DNA of 64,000 nucleotides, taken from Anabas testudineus (Eukaryota; Chordata; Actinopteri; Anabantiformes; Anabantidae). Within the stretch, counting starts at the first letter, position 1. Every line of letters begins with the position of its first letter. The notes beneath the pieces are model-generated. The model worked only from the letters and a program-made list of their open reading frames with translations. It was not told where the DNA came from and ran no database searches. The stretch spans positions 15,003,223-15,067,222 of the forward strand of contig NC_046617.1 in the NCBI RefSeq assembly GCF_900324465.2, in the 5' to 3' direction. Position numbers and translations under genes: made by a program. Below, one piece after another: positions 41,576-55,100 of this stretch.

Positions 41576-44500
41576 GAGACAAGATGGAGGCGTCAGACAG
41601 CCTAGATTAGCTTGGGTCTAGACTAGAACAGAAGACATTGTGTACACATTATATTTAATAGTAGCGGTTTACTGCAAAAGGTGTATTTTCATGTACAGTC
41701 CTTAAAAAGTGCAATACTATTGACACACACATGCACACATTTACAAATATGCACATATAAAATCTGCTGCAAGCCCTGGAGCATGGTTTGGTGTTCACAC
41801 AGCAATTAACAGGACAGCAAAGGTGTCTGTATTTTTATTGTCTTCACTCTTCTTGATCTAACAGCATCAGCCGGATGTGTTTTTTTCACAAGGCACAAAG
41901 TCTCACTTTGCTGCCTAAAATACAGTAGATCAAAGCCCTTTTTCCATCAGTGACTAGACACAGAAACTGCTCCATTTCTTCCGAATGATTTGACACTAAT
42001 TAATTTGATGTCCCTTATTAAGCAGCAGACCTAGTTAATGGAAGCAAGCATGCCCTTAAAAGCTGTGCCGCAGACAATGATGGTTGTGTGGCTCACCCGT
42101 GGGCACCTGGGACATGGAGTGTCAGGTGTCCAGCAGTTATTGGCATAGTTAGGAAACACAAGTCAGTGCTTTCTTGGGCTTTATTTCTTACAAGGAGAAG
42201 TTTAGCCAAATAATTTTTTACTCAACTCCTCCCCCACGCAGTAAATGTCCATACATAGCTCAGTAATCATAATCAGGCCAGACAGATCTGTCAAGCTTTA
42301 GATTTCTCCACATGCTGAATCAGTGTACACGAGGCTCCAGTGAGAGAGATACTTGACATTTAAAGACTCTAAATGTCAAGTAACCGAGTCTTACTTCCAA
42401 GGCCAAGAAGCATTATTAACTTGTCTGAGAAGTTGCAACTAACACATGCACAGTGTGAAAACATATAATTTGATACTAACAAGTAAGCAAAGCAGTCAAC
42501 CAAGGTTGTGTTACACTGGAAAACAGCATATAATCTTCAGTTTTTCTTATCATTTTTATGTTGTGACTAACTCTACGTTGCTACACAAGAGCAATGCTAT
42601 TCCTTTGTTTAGTCCAGTCTTTTTAATCAAGTGCATATTACAGACCCCTGGTACAAAGCTCTTATTTAAATACGACTCAGATAGGAATAATGAAAAGTTT
42701 GCCCACACTAGAAAATCTGCCACTGTCTCAAGTCTCAATTTGTGGTGCTAACATCAGTGCCACCAGCAATGGCTACAGCTGATAAAATCAGCCAGGATCA
42801 TATGAAATCACAGGTTCATTGCTTAAATTTCAAGTGGTAAATGTGCCATCATTCTTACTGTACCACATTACATGCAGGCATAGCAAGATATATGGTAAAT
42901 GGACAGTTGCTTTCCCTACTCTGAGATGCAGACAAATGCAGAGATATGCACATGGACTCATGATGCAGAAAAACACTGATGTGTTTATGGAAAATATTCA
43001 AAACCAAGCCACAGTCCTTCAATGCTGTGGGTGTTTTTTTTTTCCAGAATGACTAAAGTGTTGAGGGTATTCACAGCGCAAATGGTGAATTATTAGTCAA
43101 AGAGCTCCCAGCATTACCACTACTGCACTGAGCTCATCCATTAAACCCACTCCCAACCCCTTTTTCTCTAGACAAGGTGTTTCATTTCTGTTCCAATCTT
43201 CCAAAACTGTAGTTTACATAGATTTTTTTGTTTCTCCACGCACTGAAACATTCACATGAGCTGGATTTATATGTGTAATGTAATATTAATCATAACACTG
43301 TACAGCTTGCATACATGCTGATCTTGTTGATGGCAGTCTTCTGTGCCCGGAGCTGTGATCTTTAGTTTGCATGATCCTCAGTTGACCCCTTCCACCATAA
43401 GCAGCAGCTTATGGATTAAAAAAGCCTCATCAAAAAGCCTTTCAAGTGGAAACTACTGAGGTTATAATTAATTAATGATTAGGTTGTATTGTATTTTATT
43501 TAACAGATAAATAACACTTGAATAACAGTTGACTGAATAAAGCTCAATGCGGGACAAAGTTCAGATGCATTAATCAGGAAAGCTGTGTTCCCCTTCCCTT
43601 CTATGCTCCTATCACCACTTCTTTACAATGAAACAGCTCTGCTACAGCATGAGAAATAACTGCGGGTCACTTGAGAAGCGACTTCCCACTCTATCCTCTT
43701 TATTGGTGACAGGAGAACAGGATCGTCTTACTCCAGTGGTCACAGTTTAACAAAAACAGGTCACTGGGTATAGGGAGCAGCTGTGGCCTGGACTCCAGTA
43801 CCCACACATGTGTGGGTGGTGATAGTTGCTCTGGACTTTGATGAATTCACATCTAAAATGTAGCCTGAAGCATGGAATAAATCCATTTAACTTCACCTTA
43901 CCTTGAAACCTCTTGATCCTGTTTGTTGGTTGAACATTTCTCATCACCAAAACTGAAACTTGAGGGACTGTAATTGAGCACTGATGAATTATAGTACACT
44001 GATGGAGACTCAGTCTTTCTGTTTTTCTGTCCTGCAGGCATCAATCAAGGCAGCTGTTACAGAATCAACCATTTCCCTGATGACAATGACTACGACACAG
44101 ACAGCTCTGAATACCTGCTGCGTAAGTGCTCCAGCTTGTCCTCTTTGTCTGGCATTGTTAAAACAGTCTTTTATTTAAAAAGAGGGGGAGCTCACTACTG
44201 GTTAATGCAGTGAATATTAAAATGCAGAACAAATGCATAAAATAAAAGATTTTAAATAAGTTCATGTTGCTTACTAGCATTATCAGACTGACTACTTAGG
44301 ACAATAGCCTGGTCAAACCTGACATCAGAATAAAGCATGTTGTATGAAAAAAAAATATTATTAACTTATTCTAATTAATCTTAATGTTTGGCTGCATGGA
44401 GACATTAAATCCTTGTTAAAACCAGTTCAAGCCCAGCTCCTTCTTTTAAAGATTCAATGTATTTTTCTGCGGGAACTAGTTAAAATATAAAAATGACCAG

Positions 44501-46194
44501 ACACACGCACAACTGTAATTAGGTTGTTTTAAAAAAAAAAGGGGGGGATATTCAGTCATTTAAAGCCCAGTTGATTCAGTGTCTGCCTAATATGCAGAGA
44601 AGAACAAAGAAAACTTATCAGACATTGGACAAAGTCCAGACTGAGTCCATTAGCCAGACAAAATAAAATGACAGCTTAGTAAAAGACGTTACAGTTGAAT
44701 ACGCTCATCCATCTTTAGAAACTTGGCAAAATGGCACGGTGATTCATTTAAGGGTGAGGTGACAGTCAGCGAGAGCTCTTGTTACATCCCACAGCTGATT
44801 AGCAAAGCTTTGCCACAACAAGCCCCCGAAGTACAAAGATAATGGAGTTCTCAAAAATGGATGAAAGAGGTGGAGAGGGGGTAGGACAGATGAGGGCTCG
44901 ACAGGGTAATGAAAATTCAAAAATTTGAAAGAGTCAGCTTTTTCTTTTTGTTATCCAGCTCCACACTTTATTCACCTCTTATCTATTTAATTCTATATTT
45001 CTTTATATGTATTACACTTATAAAATGCTTTAGGATTTAATAATTTCATTTTAAAATAATTTTCCCGCCCCTATCTAGTAAATTATCGATTAATGAAGTG
45101 TTACTTTGTCTTTGTCTTTGCAGGTATAGTCCGTGCCTCCAGTGTGTTCCCGATCCTCAGCACCATCCTGCTGATGCTGGGTGGGTTGTGTGTCGGTGTG
45201 GGGAGAGTCTACAACAAGACAAACAATGTCCTCCTGAGTGCAGGCATTCTCTTTGTAGCTGCAGGTGAGCTGGAGGATTACATACTCTTGTCAGCAATGC
45301 TCCAAGCAACGAGCAATCATGTGAGGGTTGTGGTTTCATCGTGAACGAAGGCAGCTTGAGGTGATCCGTGATCATATATTGTACTTATCAATAGAAACAC
45401 CGTAAAGAAAAATGGAATTAAAGAAGGTCAGGATCACTTATCATGCACCACAGGTCATTAAAGGGTCCCTGTAGTGATGAGAGTCCTGTAATCATTGACT
45501 GATGAGCAGCTTGTGTAAGCCCTGGGGTTTTAGTTGTTACTGTTAAATCATGGATGACGAGTTATTGCTGCTGCTTCCTTTTTGCCTCCACATCACATCT
45601 CTCCAGCCGTCATTTTGTTCTGTGTCTTTTCTGTGCATCACTTGTGTATTTGTTTTGTGTTTACCAGGACTGAGCAACATAATTGGCATCATCGTCTACA
45701 TCTCCAGCAATGCAGGGGACCCCAATGATAAACGCGACGATGACAAGAAGTACACTTACTCCTATGGCTGGTCTTTCTACTTCGGTGCCCTCTCCTTCAT
45801 CGTGGCTGAAACTGTGGCCGTCCTCGCCATCAACATCTACATTGAGAAAAACAAAGAGGTTCGCTGGAGGGCACGACGGGAGTTTATCCGTTCACTGTCT
45901 TCATCTTCTCCCTACTCACGCATACCAAGCTTTCGCTACCGCCGGCGGACGTCACACGCCAGCTCTCATTCTACAGAGGCATCCCGGGAGAACTCACCTG
46001 TGGTTGGTCTGAAGAGGGCGCCATCTTCCAGTGGGGCCCTGGATGAGCTATCTATGTACGCCCTGGCAAGGGACAGTGTGACGGAGAACACATACAGCCC
46101 TGAACACGAGGCAGCTGCTGAGTTCCTCCAGGTCCATAACTGTTTCCCAAATGATTTGAAGGACGGGGTGAATCGCAGGACCACGCCAGTGTGA
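36044..46194 (+). CDS. cacng4: Voltage-dependent calcium channel gamma-4 subunit (TARP gamma-4)
   Basis: Predicted 324 aa (human 327). A four-pass claudin-fold membrane protein that controls AMPA-receptor trafficking and gating. Exons are 36044-36266, 44038-44121, 45124-45264 and 45668-46194 (223, 84, 141 and 527 nt), all phase-1 joins. The start GCGCCATGG has a good Kozak context. TM1 is about residues 10-30. The first extracellular loop has N-glycosylation sites NGT42-44 and NAT45-47 and the claudin motif GLWRICC (66-72). Exon 2 gives [21 protein letters not shown]2 (about 108-128), TM3 (about 137-157) and TM4 follow, with [31 protein letters not shown] and NIYIEKNKE. The cytoplasmic tail has the Arg/Ser region ([11 protein letters not shown]) and ends NRRTTPV, the PDZ ligand that binds PSD-95-type proteins. 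The tail [10 protein letters not shown]...EFLQVH fits gamma-4 better than gamma-8. Intron 1 is 7.8 kb. Confidence 0.96.
38129..38156. repeat. (AC)14 microsatellite in cacng4 intron 1
   Basis: Pure AC dinucleotide run. Confidence 0.95.
41538..41573. repeat. (AC)18 microsatellite in cacng4 intron 1
   Basis: Pure AC dinucleotide run of 36 bp. Confidence 0.95.
42351..42381. repeat. Perfect 12-bp inverted repeat (hairpin) in cacng4 intron 1
   Basis: ACTTGACATTTA (42351-42362) and TAAATGTCAAGT (42370-42381) are perfect reverse complements separated by a 7-nt loop. It is shorter than a usual microRNA precursor. Confidence 0.9.
43800..43817. repeat. Perfect 18-bp palindrome in cacng4 intron 1
   Basis: ACCCACACATGTGTGGGT reads the same on both strands. 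It lies about 220 bp before exon 2. Confidence 0.9.
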
Positions 46195-46199
46195 GTGGC

Positions 46200-49100
46200 G
46201 CGTTGTTCAGGATGAGCAGCAAATGAGGAAAAAGTCAGTCGGCTGACCTGTTGGAGCCTGAGTGCTTGTGATAGCCTGCCATCTTAGAGGCACAGTTTTC
46301 AGAGACTGTCCTTTTTAAAAAAGGACCAGTGGGACGCGAGAGAGAGTCAGCTGGATCGAAGATGAGTCAATTCAAAGAACCTGAGTTATTTATCTGCCTC
46401 TAGAGACCATCGAAGCAGAATAAAGTTACCACTGTCCGTGCAGTAGCCAATGAGAAATTAGTATTTCAGTTGTGTCAAAATACTTAAATGAGCCGTGTTT
46501 ATGTAATGGTCACTATACACATAAATTTAAAAGTGAAGTGTTGAGATGAGCCAATCAGCACTAGTTTTATTTTATTGAATTCTTTAACAAGGTGCTAAAT
46601 GAAACGTACTCTTCACTTGAACGTTTTTTTCCCTTTTGTGTGTGATGTAAAGTGTGAATCTCTCCCCAAATTCTCAACAGTATCCTCATAACCAGTTTGG
46701 TTTTGCCTTATACTCTAATGGTAGGTTTGAAAGACGCACGTGTGGCTCTCTCACAGAGAAGAAATCCCAAATTATTAATTATTTTAGCACATTCAGAGAT
46801 CACATAGACAGAGTCTGTCCTTAGAAAATAATTGAGATGCTGATTTGTAGTGTTTAATGTATTTCAGCTGATTTCGTGTTCTCTAAACAATATCAAAGGT
46901 TTTGTCTCCCTGGCCTTCTTTTCCTTAATCCTGTTATTCTCTGACATTTCAGTCAGTGGAACTAGTGTAAGTGTAAGTGTTTTTTTTTTTTTTTTTGTGG
47001 AAAACCTCTATTCGATTGCCCCTTTTTATTCACTTCCCTATCAGTCTGCTATCCATCCATCAAAGCCGCTGATGGATGTGAAATAGTGTATGTTTCTATA
47101 ACAAGAGGAGAGTATCTGACAGAAAGGTGGTGCCCAGAAACACAGACACAGGTCAGGACTTTCTTTTGTTCCGAATGGAGCCTGCTATGTGAATTGTTTA
47201 GTGGATAAGGATCAGAGCCAGGCGGACATTGCTTGTCTGTCTGTCACACTGCCTGTGAGTCCATCTGGCTGTCTTTTCCCCTTTCCATGTCAAACAGAGG
47301 CTGCAGACAGAAGCAGAGGGAGCTGTCTGCAATTCTCTTCCTGGAGGATTTGATTGTAATAACCAGTGCTGTATGTTGTCCTGCACATCCAACTCTGCTC
47401 TTTCTCTTTTTCTTTTTTTGTTTTAGTTCTCTCAGGAAATAATGTGTTGTTGTGGCAGGTGAAACTTTCGAGGCCCTTCTCTTGCTAGGAAATGAACCAG
47501 AGATAAAGCTAATCCTGGTGAGAATGACTTGAGGAAAAAAAATGCCATTAATGTATTCTGAAAAAGCTGTAAATGTTGTCTTGAGCTAGCTCCAAGAACC
47601 AGCCATCAGGGGTGGGGTGGGTTTTCTTCAGTCTTGGGTCCATTCAGGTTGGTTCTGGTTTGACAAACAAGCTCATTCAACCACAGAATAGTATTTGTTT
47701 GTACATAGTGTGTTTGATATACCATTAGATATATCACTTGATTTAATAGGCAGAGTTCATTCAAAAGAAAGCCATCAGTATGAAAAAAAAATCCAGATGT
47801 GTTTGTAACGTAAAACTGTAAACTTGTATATAAAAGTACAATTAAAAAAAAACACTGAATGTACAAAGGTGTGAACAGATGATTCAAAGCATTATTTTAC
47901 TGAACAACTCAATAATGCCTTGATGCAATCTGGCAATGGTCTTACAACTCAATTTACTATTTTATATTCAGGTAAACATGCTCATCAGTCAAAAAACTGA
48001 AATATTACTGTTGAATATTCTGTTGTGCAAGGTGAAGAACAGTAAATACGAAACTATATTTTTTATTTAATGTGTGTGCGGCAGCTGTACTTAATGTGCT
48101 TGTATTAATTTATGGCTTACTATTGTGTGAAATAAGCACACACTATGTTTTTTTGAAGGCGGTAGTTATAAGTATTTGAGTACAGACCTTCAGAAAGGAA
48201 GGTGCTGACTGGAGCATAAGGAGTTTCATAATAAAGGGAAAAGAAACTAAGAACCTTATCATATTGTAAAAAAACAAATCTCTGTTCTAGGTACAGTAGC
48301 TACTGTATGTTGCAATTACAAACTTACTGAATTTAAATGACTATTAAAGGTATTTTAATTTTTTTATATTGAATATTAGAGTGGCTTTTTTAATTTCCTC
48401 TATAACAGACATTTTACATGTACTGTATATCCTATGTTTTGTGGGGGTATCAGTTGGTACAGTAGTTACCCATCGACATTAGAACATTCAGACGAGACAT
48501 ACAACGTTCAGACGAGACACTGAACCTCCATAAATATAAAAACAACCATGAACATAGAAGCATAAAAAGTAAAAAGCATAATGTTCTGTATTTCTTTAGG
48601 CACATACATGTTGTATAAAAACAGTATGCTCATAAAATGAAAACAAATGACAGTGAACCACAGTTGTCACAATCCGGCCTGATGGGAATATGAATACCTG
48701 CATCTAATTTCATTACAATCAAATTAATAGTTTCAACCAAAACACAAATGTTGACTTCATGGTGGTGTAAGCAGGAAACCACGTCAGTAGGTTATTAAAG
48801 TCAATGGAGTCAATGGAGTTCGCTTTTCACGCTGAAGATCTGTTATCGCACTGCTCCATTCACATTTCTGCAGCTGACCTTCTCTGCTTCACTTACTCTC
48901 CAGTTCAGCTGCGTAAGACTGAATCGCTGTCATCTCTTGAAAGAGCTAAGAGTCACTTCCGTGTCAGAGTCTCTGCATTGTTTGGCAAAGAAATAAATCA
49001 CTCAGCATCGCGTTAATGGCAGCTCTCTTAGATTAAATGTTAAAAAGCCATCACTCTCTCTGAGAGAGATGCTACCTGTCTAAATGAAGCCATTTTTTTA

Positions 49101-51870
49101 TCTGAACAATCGCCCACCTGATTCAATCAGTGGCAATATACTGGCTGAAGAAAAAAAAGGGATGATGTGCAGAGGAATTATCTAGCATTATTTTTGCTAA
49201 GGCAGAATAAAAGCTTCTCCACATTAATATAATTACTTCTTTTTTATTGGTTGAGCCTATCACAGGTTTGTGTTTGTGGTCATATGCAGAAACAAACCTG
49301 CTCAAAAAAGCAGAATAATGCCTGTACCAAAGATGCTGTTAGTTCAAATTGATCACATCATGTACCTGGACACAGGGCACTCTCTAATTAAAGCAGAACA
49401 AAGGGAGTATAGAAAAATAAATAAATAAAAAACTACGTTATCTGGTCTGAAATGTGTAATTACACTCTTGAGATTTCATAAGGTGAAATATATATCGCAG
49501 CTATTTATCTAGCTGGGGAAATTATCTTTTCATAGCAAAATTTGACAACAAATACATCAGCCTCTTGTAATTTCCACAAAATTTCATTTTTCTCCAATCT
49601 GAATCTCATTAACAACCAATTCTCTGTCCCACATCACCTCACCTGCAAGCTCTGCTTCATGTTGATCAGTGGCTTTCGCTAGAACAGGTCAAATGAGTGA
49701 GACAAACATGCATGGCAACGGATCCCGCTTTTTAGAGAAGAATATTAACGTGACCCTCATAGAAATGGCCTCGGGGCACGGGTAATCTAATTTAGCTTGA
49801 GTAATGTTGCCTGTCATTAGCAAACGAACACAGTTGGGTCCCTCTGAAGACTATGCAATCTATTCTGCTATGAGTAAAATTAGCCACCAATTAAGGTTGT
49901 TTTTCATCCTGGAATAAAAACGGGAAAGCTGGCAGCCATATCTCCTCAGTTTAGACGTGTCAATCCTGCTTTCTGAGGAAGTGAGTGCTCTGACTGTGAT
50001 TATTTTTATAATGTTAATAACAATCCAGTAAGTGGCATTCGCAGGTGAGTGACAGATGCTTTCTTGGCAGGTGCTGTCATCTGATTTCAGTGTTTCTCCT
50101 CCCTGCTTTGTTGACTGGAGGTGATCCCTCCAGTATGACATGCTCATATTGCTGATGACGTGCCGCCGCTGTCATCCACACTGCTGGCTGTTGCTTGGAG
50201 ACTCTGCAGCTGTGAGCTGTTTGGTCTCTCCACAGTCACCAGGGGACCATGAGCAAATGAAGCAGGTCAGAGGGTCACCCAGTAAGACAGTCTGCACCCA
50301 AACACGCTATTATTACACACTTAGAAACAAGCGGTCACTTTCACAGTCTCAGCGAGACTCGTCCTCTGGGAGAAAAAGCAGTTTTGCTGCAAATGCATCC
50401 AGGTGGAACTTCATAATGAACACAACTGTGTCTCATCTCCTCAACTACCACTGTGGGGTTTCTGTTTTTTAAGCTAGAAAGTGGGATGATCTCTCTTTGA
50501 TGATCAATTTGTTGGTTCAGTTAGCTACTGATGGTGTTTACCGCAAGCACTTCAGTTCTCTAGCAGTACATTTTCTCACAAGTGGGAGACATCGGACTCA
50601 CTGGGATGTTTCTGTCCAACTTGTTTTATTTTTACACATATAATATACAAATGCATTACATTCTTACTAGAGTGCACACACATCCACATTATGTCCCAGC
50701 ATCTAGCCTTCTCTTTAAACACTTTGCCTCTTGCTCTTGCTTTAAACGTCCTGCTATTTAATTTGTTAAAAGCCCAGAGCTGTGTGAGTGTTATCAGGGC
50801 TGAAAATGGGCCAGAGTCCTGTCTAAAGTGGGGCACAGTGGTTTATAAAAAGCATGTCCATTTACTCGAGTATTTCATAGGGAAAAGGTTGATTTTGCCT
50901 CTGAGATGTATCAGGTTTTTATAGTTTTTCCCTCACCAAACTGTGTGATACGCCATTTTTTAGTAAAGTCATCAAAATAATCTAGGATTACTATGTAAAT
51001 ATACAGTGCATTTAGAGATAAGAGTAAAACATATCCACAAAAAGAAAAGAGAGCAGCAGCAGCTGTCTACATGCAGTTCATGGTGCATGACAGCCACTTG
51101 TAGGATTTTGAGAGTTTACAGGAGCGCTGGTTCCAAATGCTAAATATAATAAATAATAAATATTTAGATTTATTCAACAGAGAAAGTTCAAAAACTATAA
51201 TCTGTGCAAATCTAATCTGCGCAGATTAATTTAATTTTTAGATGTCCTACGTTGAAACTCTGTTTCTTTCCTTTGTCTTTCTGAATCTGGATCAGCTGCT
51301 GACATCAGGTGGGACCCTTGTCTCAAACCTTGACTGCTGATTGGCTGAGTAAGTAGATCAGCTCATTCAGATGACAACTAATAAAGGAAATCTCCCCCCA
51401 GGAGTCCCTTGGCACACATTGCATGAGACATTTGAGCTGGAAACAGATCAGCCCCAATAAGAATGAGAGAGTGTGTTCTAGATAAATGGTGGCTTGATGG
51501 ATTGAACACTGGGATCAATTTTTGCCATGCCAATGAAATGTTGAATAGGACTGTCCAACTTGTGCAACTCATTTGATTTTCTCTGATGATAGACGTGCAC
51601 AACTGGAATGATCCCAAACATTAGACTTGACTTCATTTTAAATTAAAGTGTGTTCTTGTCCCAACTCTTCATGGTCAAGTAACAATGGTCAAGTAATAGG
51701 TGTAAATACTTCCCAGAGCATCTTCAATCTCGAGGCAGAATGGCCTCAGCTCACCAAAGGCAACTAGGGAGGGAGAGGAAGAGAGGAGAGAGGTAGAAAC
51801 TAGGGCACTGTTATCTGGCCCCTTTTTTACCAACCACCAGGCACAAGGCAGAGAAAGAGAAAGAAAGAGC
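46200..51870. other. cacng4 3' UTR and intergenic region to cacng1
   Basis: No exon recognised. Possible cacng4 poly(A) signals are AATAAA at 46419-46424 and at 48230-48235; which is used is unclear. It contains a T16-17 tract (46980-46996), a 20-bp-period direct duplication (48483-48520) and several AT-rich, homeobox-site-like blocks around 49720-50100 that look like candidate conserved elements. Confidence 0.5.
46419..46424 (+). terminator. First possible poly(A) signal of cacng4
   Basis: AATAAA 225 nt after the stop. Longer 3' ends are possible with later signals, as TARP mRNAs often have long 3' UTRs. Confidence 0.4.
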
Positions 51871-52124
51871 CGTGGACAGGAGAGCAGGACAAAGTGGAGG
51901 ACATGAGAAGTGTAATGAAGCTGTAGACAGGACGAGGGAACCTCTGGAATCAACATCCAACGTCAAAGATCTGAAGACAACCAAAACAACGTCTTACGCA
52001 GGCTTTACGATCACATGCACTCTACCTATACACAGCAGCAGACGCTCTTACGTTTCATTTAGTCGTGTCAGACACGAGCGTGCACACACTTCCACAACTT
52101 TGCACAGACTCATTGAGCAACAAC

Positions 52125-55100
52125 ATGTTTGAGGAACAGGCGACCAAGGTCAAGATCACGTCTGTGGTGATTGTGGTGGGGATGTCGTCGATGCTGGCAG
52201 CTGTGGTGACCGACCACTGGGCCGTGCTCAGCCCACGGGTGGAGAAACTAAACGCCACCTGCGAGGCGGCCCATTTTGGCCTCTGGAGGCTCTGCAAAAA
52301 GAGCATCTTCATTGTGGAGGAGGACCCCCAGGGCAAAGGCTGCGGCCCCATCAGCTTACCTGGAGGTATGGAGCCTTTTCTTGTTAAGTGAAACCTTTTA
52401 CAAGATTTTGTGCTTAGTGTTAAGATTCGGGTTACACTATTCTGACTTAGAGATAAGTTTAATAAGGTTTATGGGCTAAACATTTGTGTTTGTTATGATT
52501 TTCACCGACAGCTCCTCTGGCTATAATCATGTTGAGGCGCTTTTCCTTTGCTAAATTTAACAAAAAACATTTTGTTAGTCATAATAAGTCCTGCTCTCAT
52601 TTATCAGCTTCTTTGTGTCACAGTTGCAATTAAGCCTTGATTTTGATGTCTTGCTAAATCCAACAACAACATGTTCATAGTTTTTTATTATATATGAACC
52701 ACAAACAGGAAATGCAAGCGCAATAAATCCTGAGACATCAAGTCCTTAAATCCTGTTGATTGATATAAACTCAAAAACTCAAAATGAGCACAATTGATCA
52801 TTAATCCATAATTATTTTAAACACAGTCTTGACAGGAATAAACAAAGGCATTAAAGGTTGGGATGTCAGCATTTTCGGTCTGCCATTCTCTTTCTCAGTC
52901 TCCATCTGTGTGTCTGTTTGTTCCTCTATTTTCTCCCCTCTCACACACAAAAACACATGGCAGCACATATGTTGGAATGTGCATTTGTGTGTGCATAAAC
53001 ACACACGTGAATGGGTAACAGTTCTATGGCCAGCTTCTCGCTGAACCGTCATTATCTTCCACAGAGGAAGTCTCTGAACAGACTGCCAATTAAGCACACT
53101 CAAACAGCTGAAGTCAAATGCATAATGGAAGAGCATTGCTGCAATACTTCACAGTTAACATGACAAAAATATTAATCTGTTCTGTCTGATGGGCTGATGG
53201 AAGATAAGACATAAGCAAAACCCCCATATTTTCTGGCACGCCTGTTTTTTTTTTTTTTTTGTTTTTTTTGCTGTGGGGCGGGGGTGATTTCTTAGATCAA
53301 GAAGGATGTGTTACATCATTTGTCAGCATGCTGTTTCTCACTCCTCTCTCTCTCTCTACTGAAACGTAAGATCATAAGATGCTATTGAACTTCTACATCT
53401 CTTATTCAGTCTGACTCATAGTGTCAAAGCACATCTGGAGTTGCCTTTGATCAAACCAGACACACTGAAAACTGTCTAAAGAACAGGTTTCAACATTGCA
53501 TCCAGTAAGTGATTGAAAAAAAAAAGACTAAGTCAAAAGCGTTCCTGCTTTTAAAAGTCTACTTCAACAAAATAGCCTAGTAGCTGTAATTACAAGCTCT
53601 CTTTGCACAGAGCCAGCCCTGGGGTAAACAGTGTCTCGCTAGCCTCTGGCTGGGTATACGTGCCTTGCAGCCTAACAGAGAGATTTCACTCTGATTCTAC
53701 CACTGACTTAGCCCCCGACTCTAGCAAATCAGGATCAGTACAGGCCTTAATGAAGTGTGGCTTCTTCCTCCAGCTCATGAGTTAGAGTACACCTGGGAGA
53801 CTCAGGGGGGATGAAGGAGATTGGGGGAAGAAAGCAGGAGAGTGCATGAATAGATGCAGAGATGCGAGCAAGCATTGTTTACAGTGTGCAAAGAGGGATG
53901 TGGCGCCAGAAGAAGAGGGCCAGTGGACAGAGAAGCAGACAGACAAAATGTGTGACAGCTGCCTGTCAAATAAATGTGACAACTGTAGGGATATCAAGAG
54001 CCTCCAGAACACATTCTCAGTGTAAAATAGATACAGGAGTTTCTGCTCTGTTTTCATAAGACAAGTAAGAAAGAGAGGAGAGAGGTACAAGTAGCGCTTT
54101 CTTTCCTCATGGACGAGTCAATCTGTGAAATGAAGGAAGGACATATTGTAGCTGACAGACTCACAACTCCAATATAATGAATGATCCAGTTACTACCTCC
54201 ACAATCTGACAGCAGCAGTAAACCTGTGTCAGGATATCTCTTCAGCTGTTTCACTGATACTCAACACAACCTGAAGTGGACAGGACTGACTGAGTAGAGA
54301 GAGGCCACTGGGCAGCTGCAGTCGCTTGTCTTTCCATGGAGCAAAGGGAATTTGGCTGAGTGCACAAGGCTCCACTCTCCTTAAGTCTGCTGCCATCTGT
54401 CAAACTGTGTGGCAAGAAATGTCCACTGTTTTGTCAGAGACCCCCCCTGGCTACATTCCCACAACCAAAGTGGTGCATCGCAGTTTCTGTGACTGTGCTG
54501 AAGCATGTGGGAAAAATGTGTCTCAAGGTGTTTTCTCTCAGGGACAGGCGCTTTCTTTACTGTCACCCCAATGGTCAATCAGCCCGGTTATTGTAGTTTG
54601 ACAACCGAGAGCAGAAGGGAGAAGCACATCTATTCACTGACCTCAGGGGTTTGCTTGTTCTAGATATTGGTTTATCAGGAATCCCAGCAGGGCACTGAAG
54701 GCATGCACACTTTGTGCACCCTCATAATAGTATTCACCATGTGTTAAACAATGTGTGCTGTTGTGGGAGCCAGTGTTCTCACTTCTCCGGCTAAATTAAC
54801 ACCTCATAACAAGATCTGCATCATGGAGCAATTTACAATATTGAACTTACTGTGCCGTTGGATAATTTGATACAGTAGATTACTCAGGGCTCTGATGAAG
54901 TTTTTTTTTAAGAAGTAACAGTGTTTAGAGCCTTTTAGCTGGCTGGCTAACATAGCTATGCCAGCGTTACTTTTCAGCCTCTCAGTTTACAGTAATGTGC
55001 GTTGTAGGTCGAGTGTTGAGCACTCAAGAGTGCACTATAACAGATTACATCCTTGATGAACAGTATACCCAAGCAAGCAGCGGTGATTGGACTTAATAAC

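Noticed and set aside
45550-45667. Open frame extending cacng4 exon 4 upstream ([11 protein letters not shown]...)
   Set aside because: It reads through the intron. The acceptor TTTACCAG before GACTGAGC restores the conserved G-LSNIIG junction.
53245-53270. T-rich tract considered as a reversed SINE tail
   Set aside because: No SINE body, Pol III boxes or target duplication next to it.
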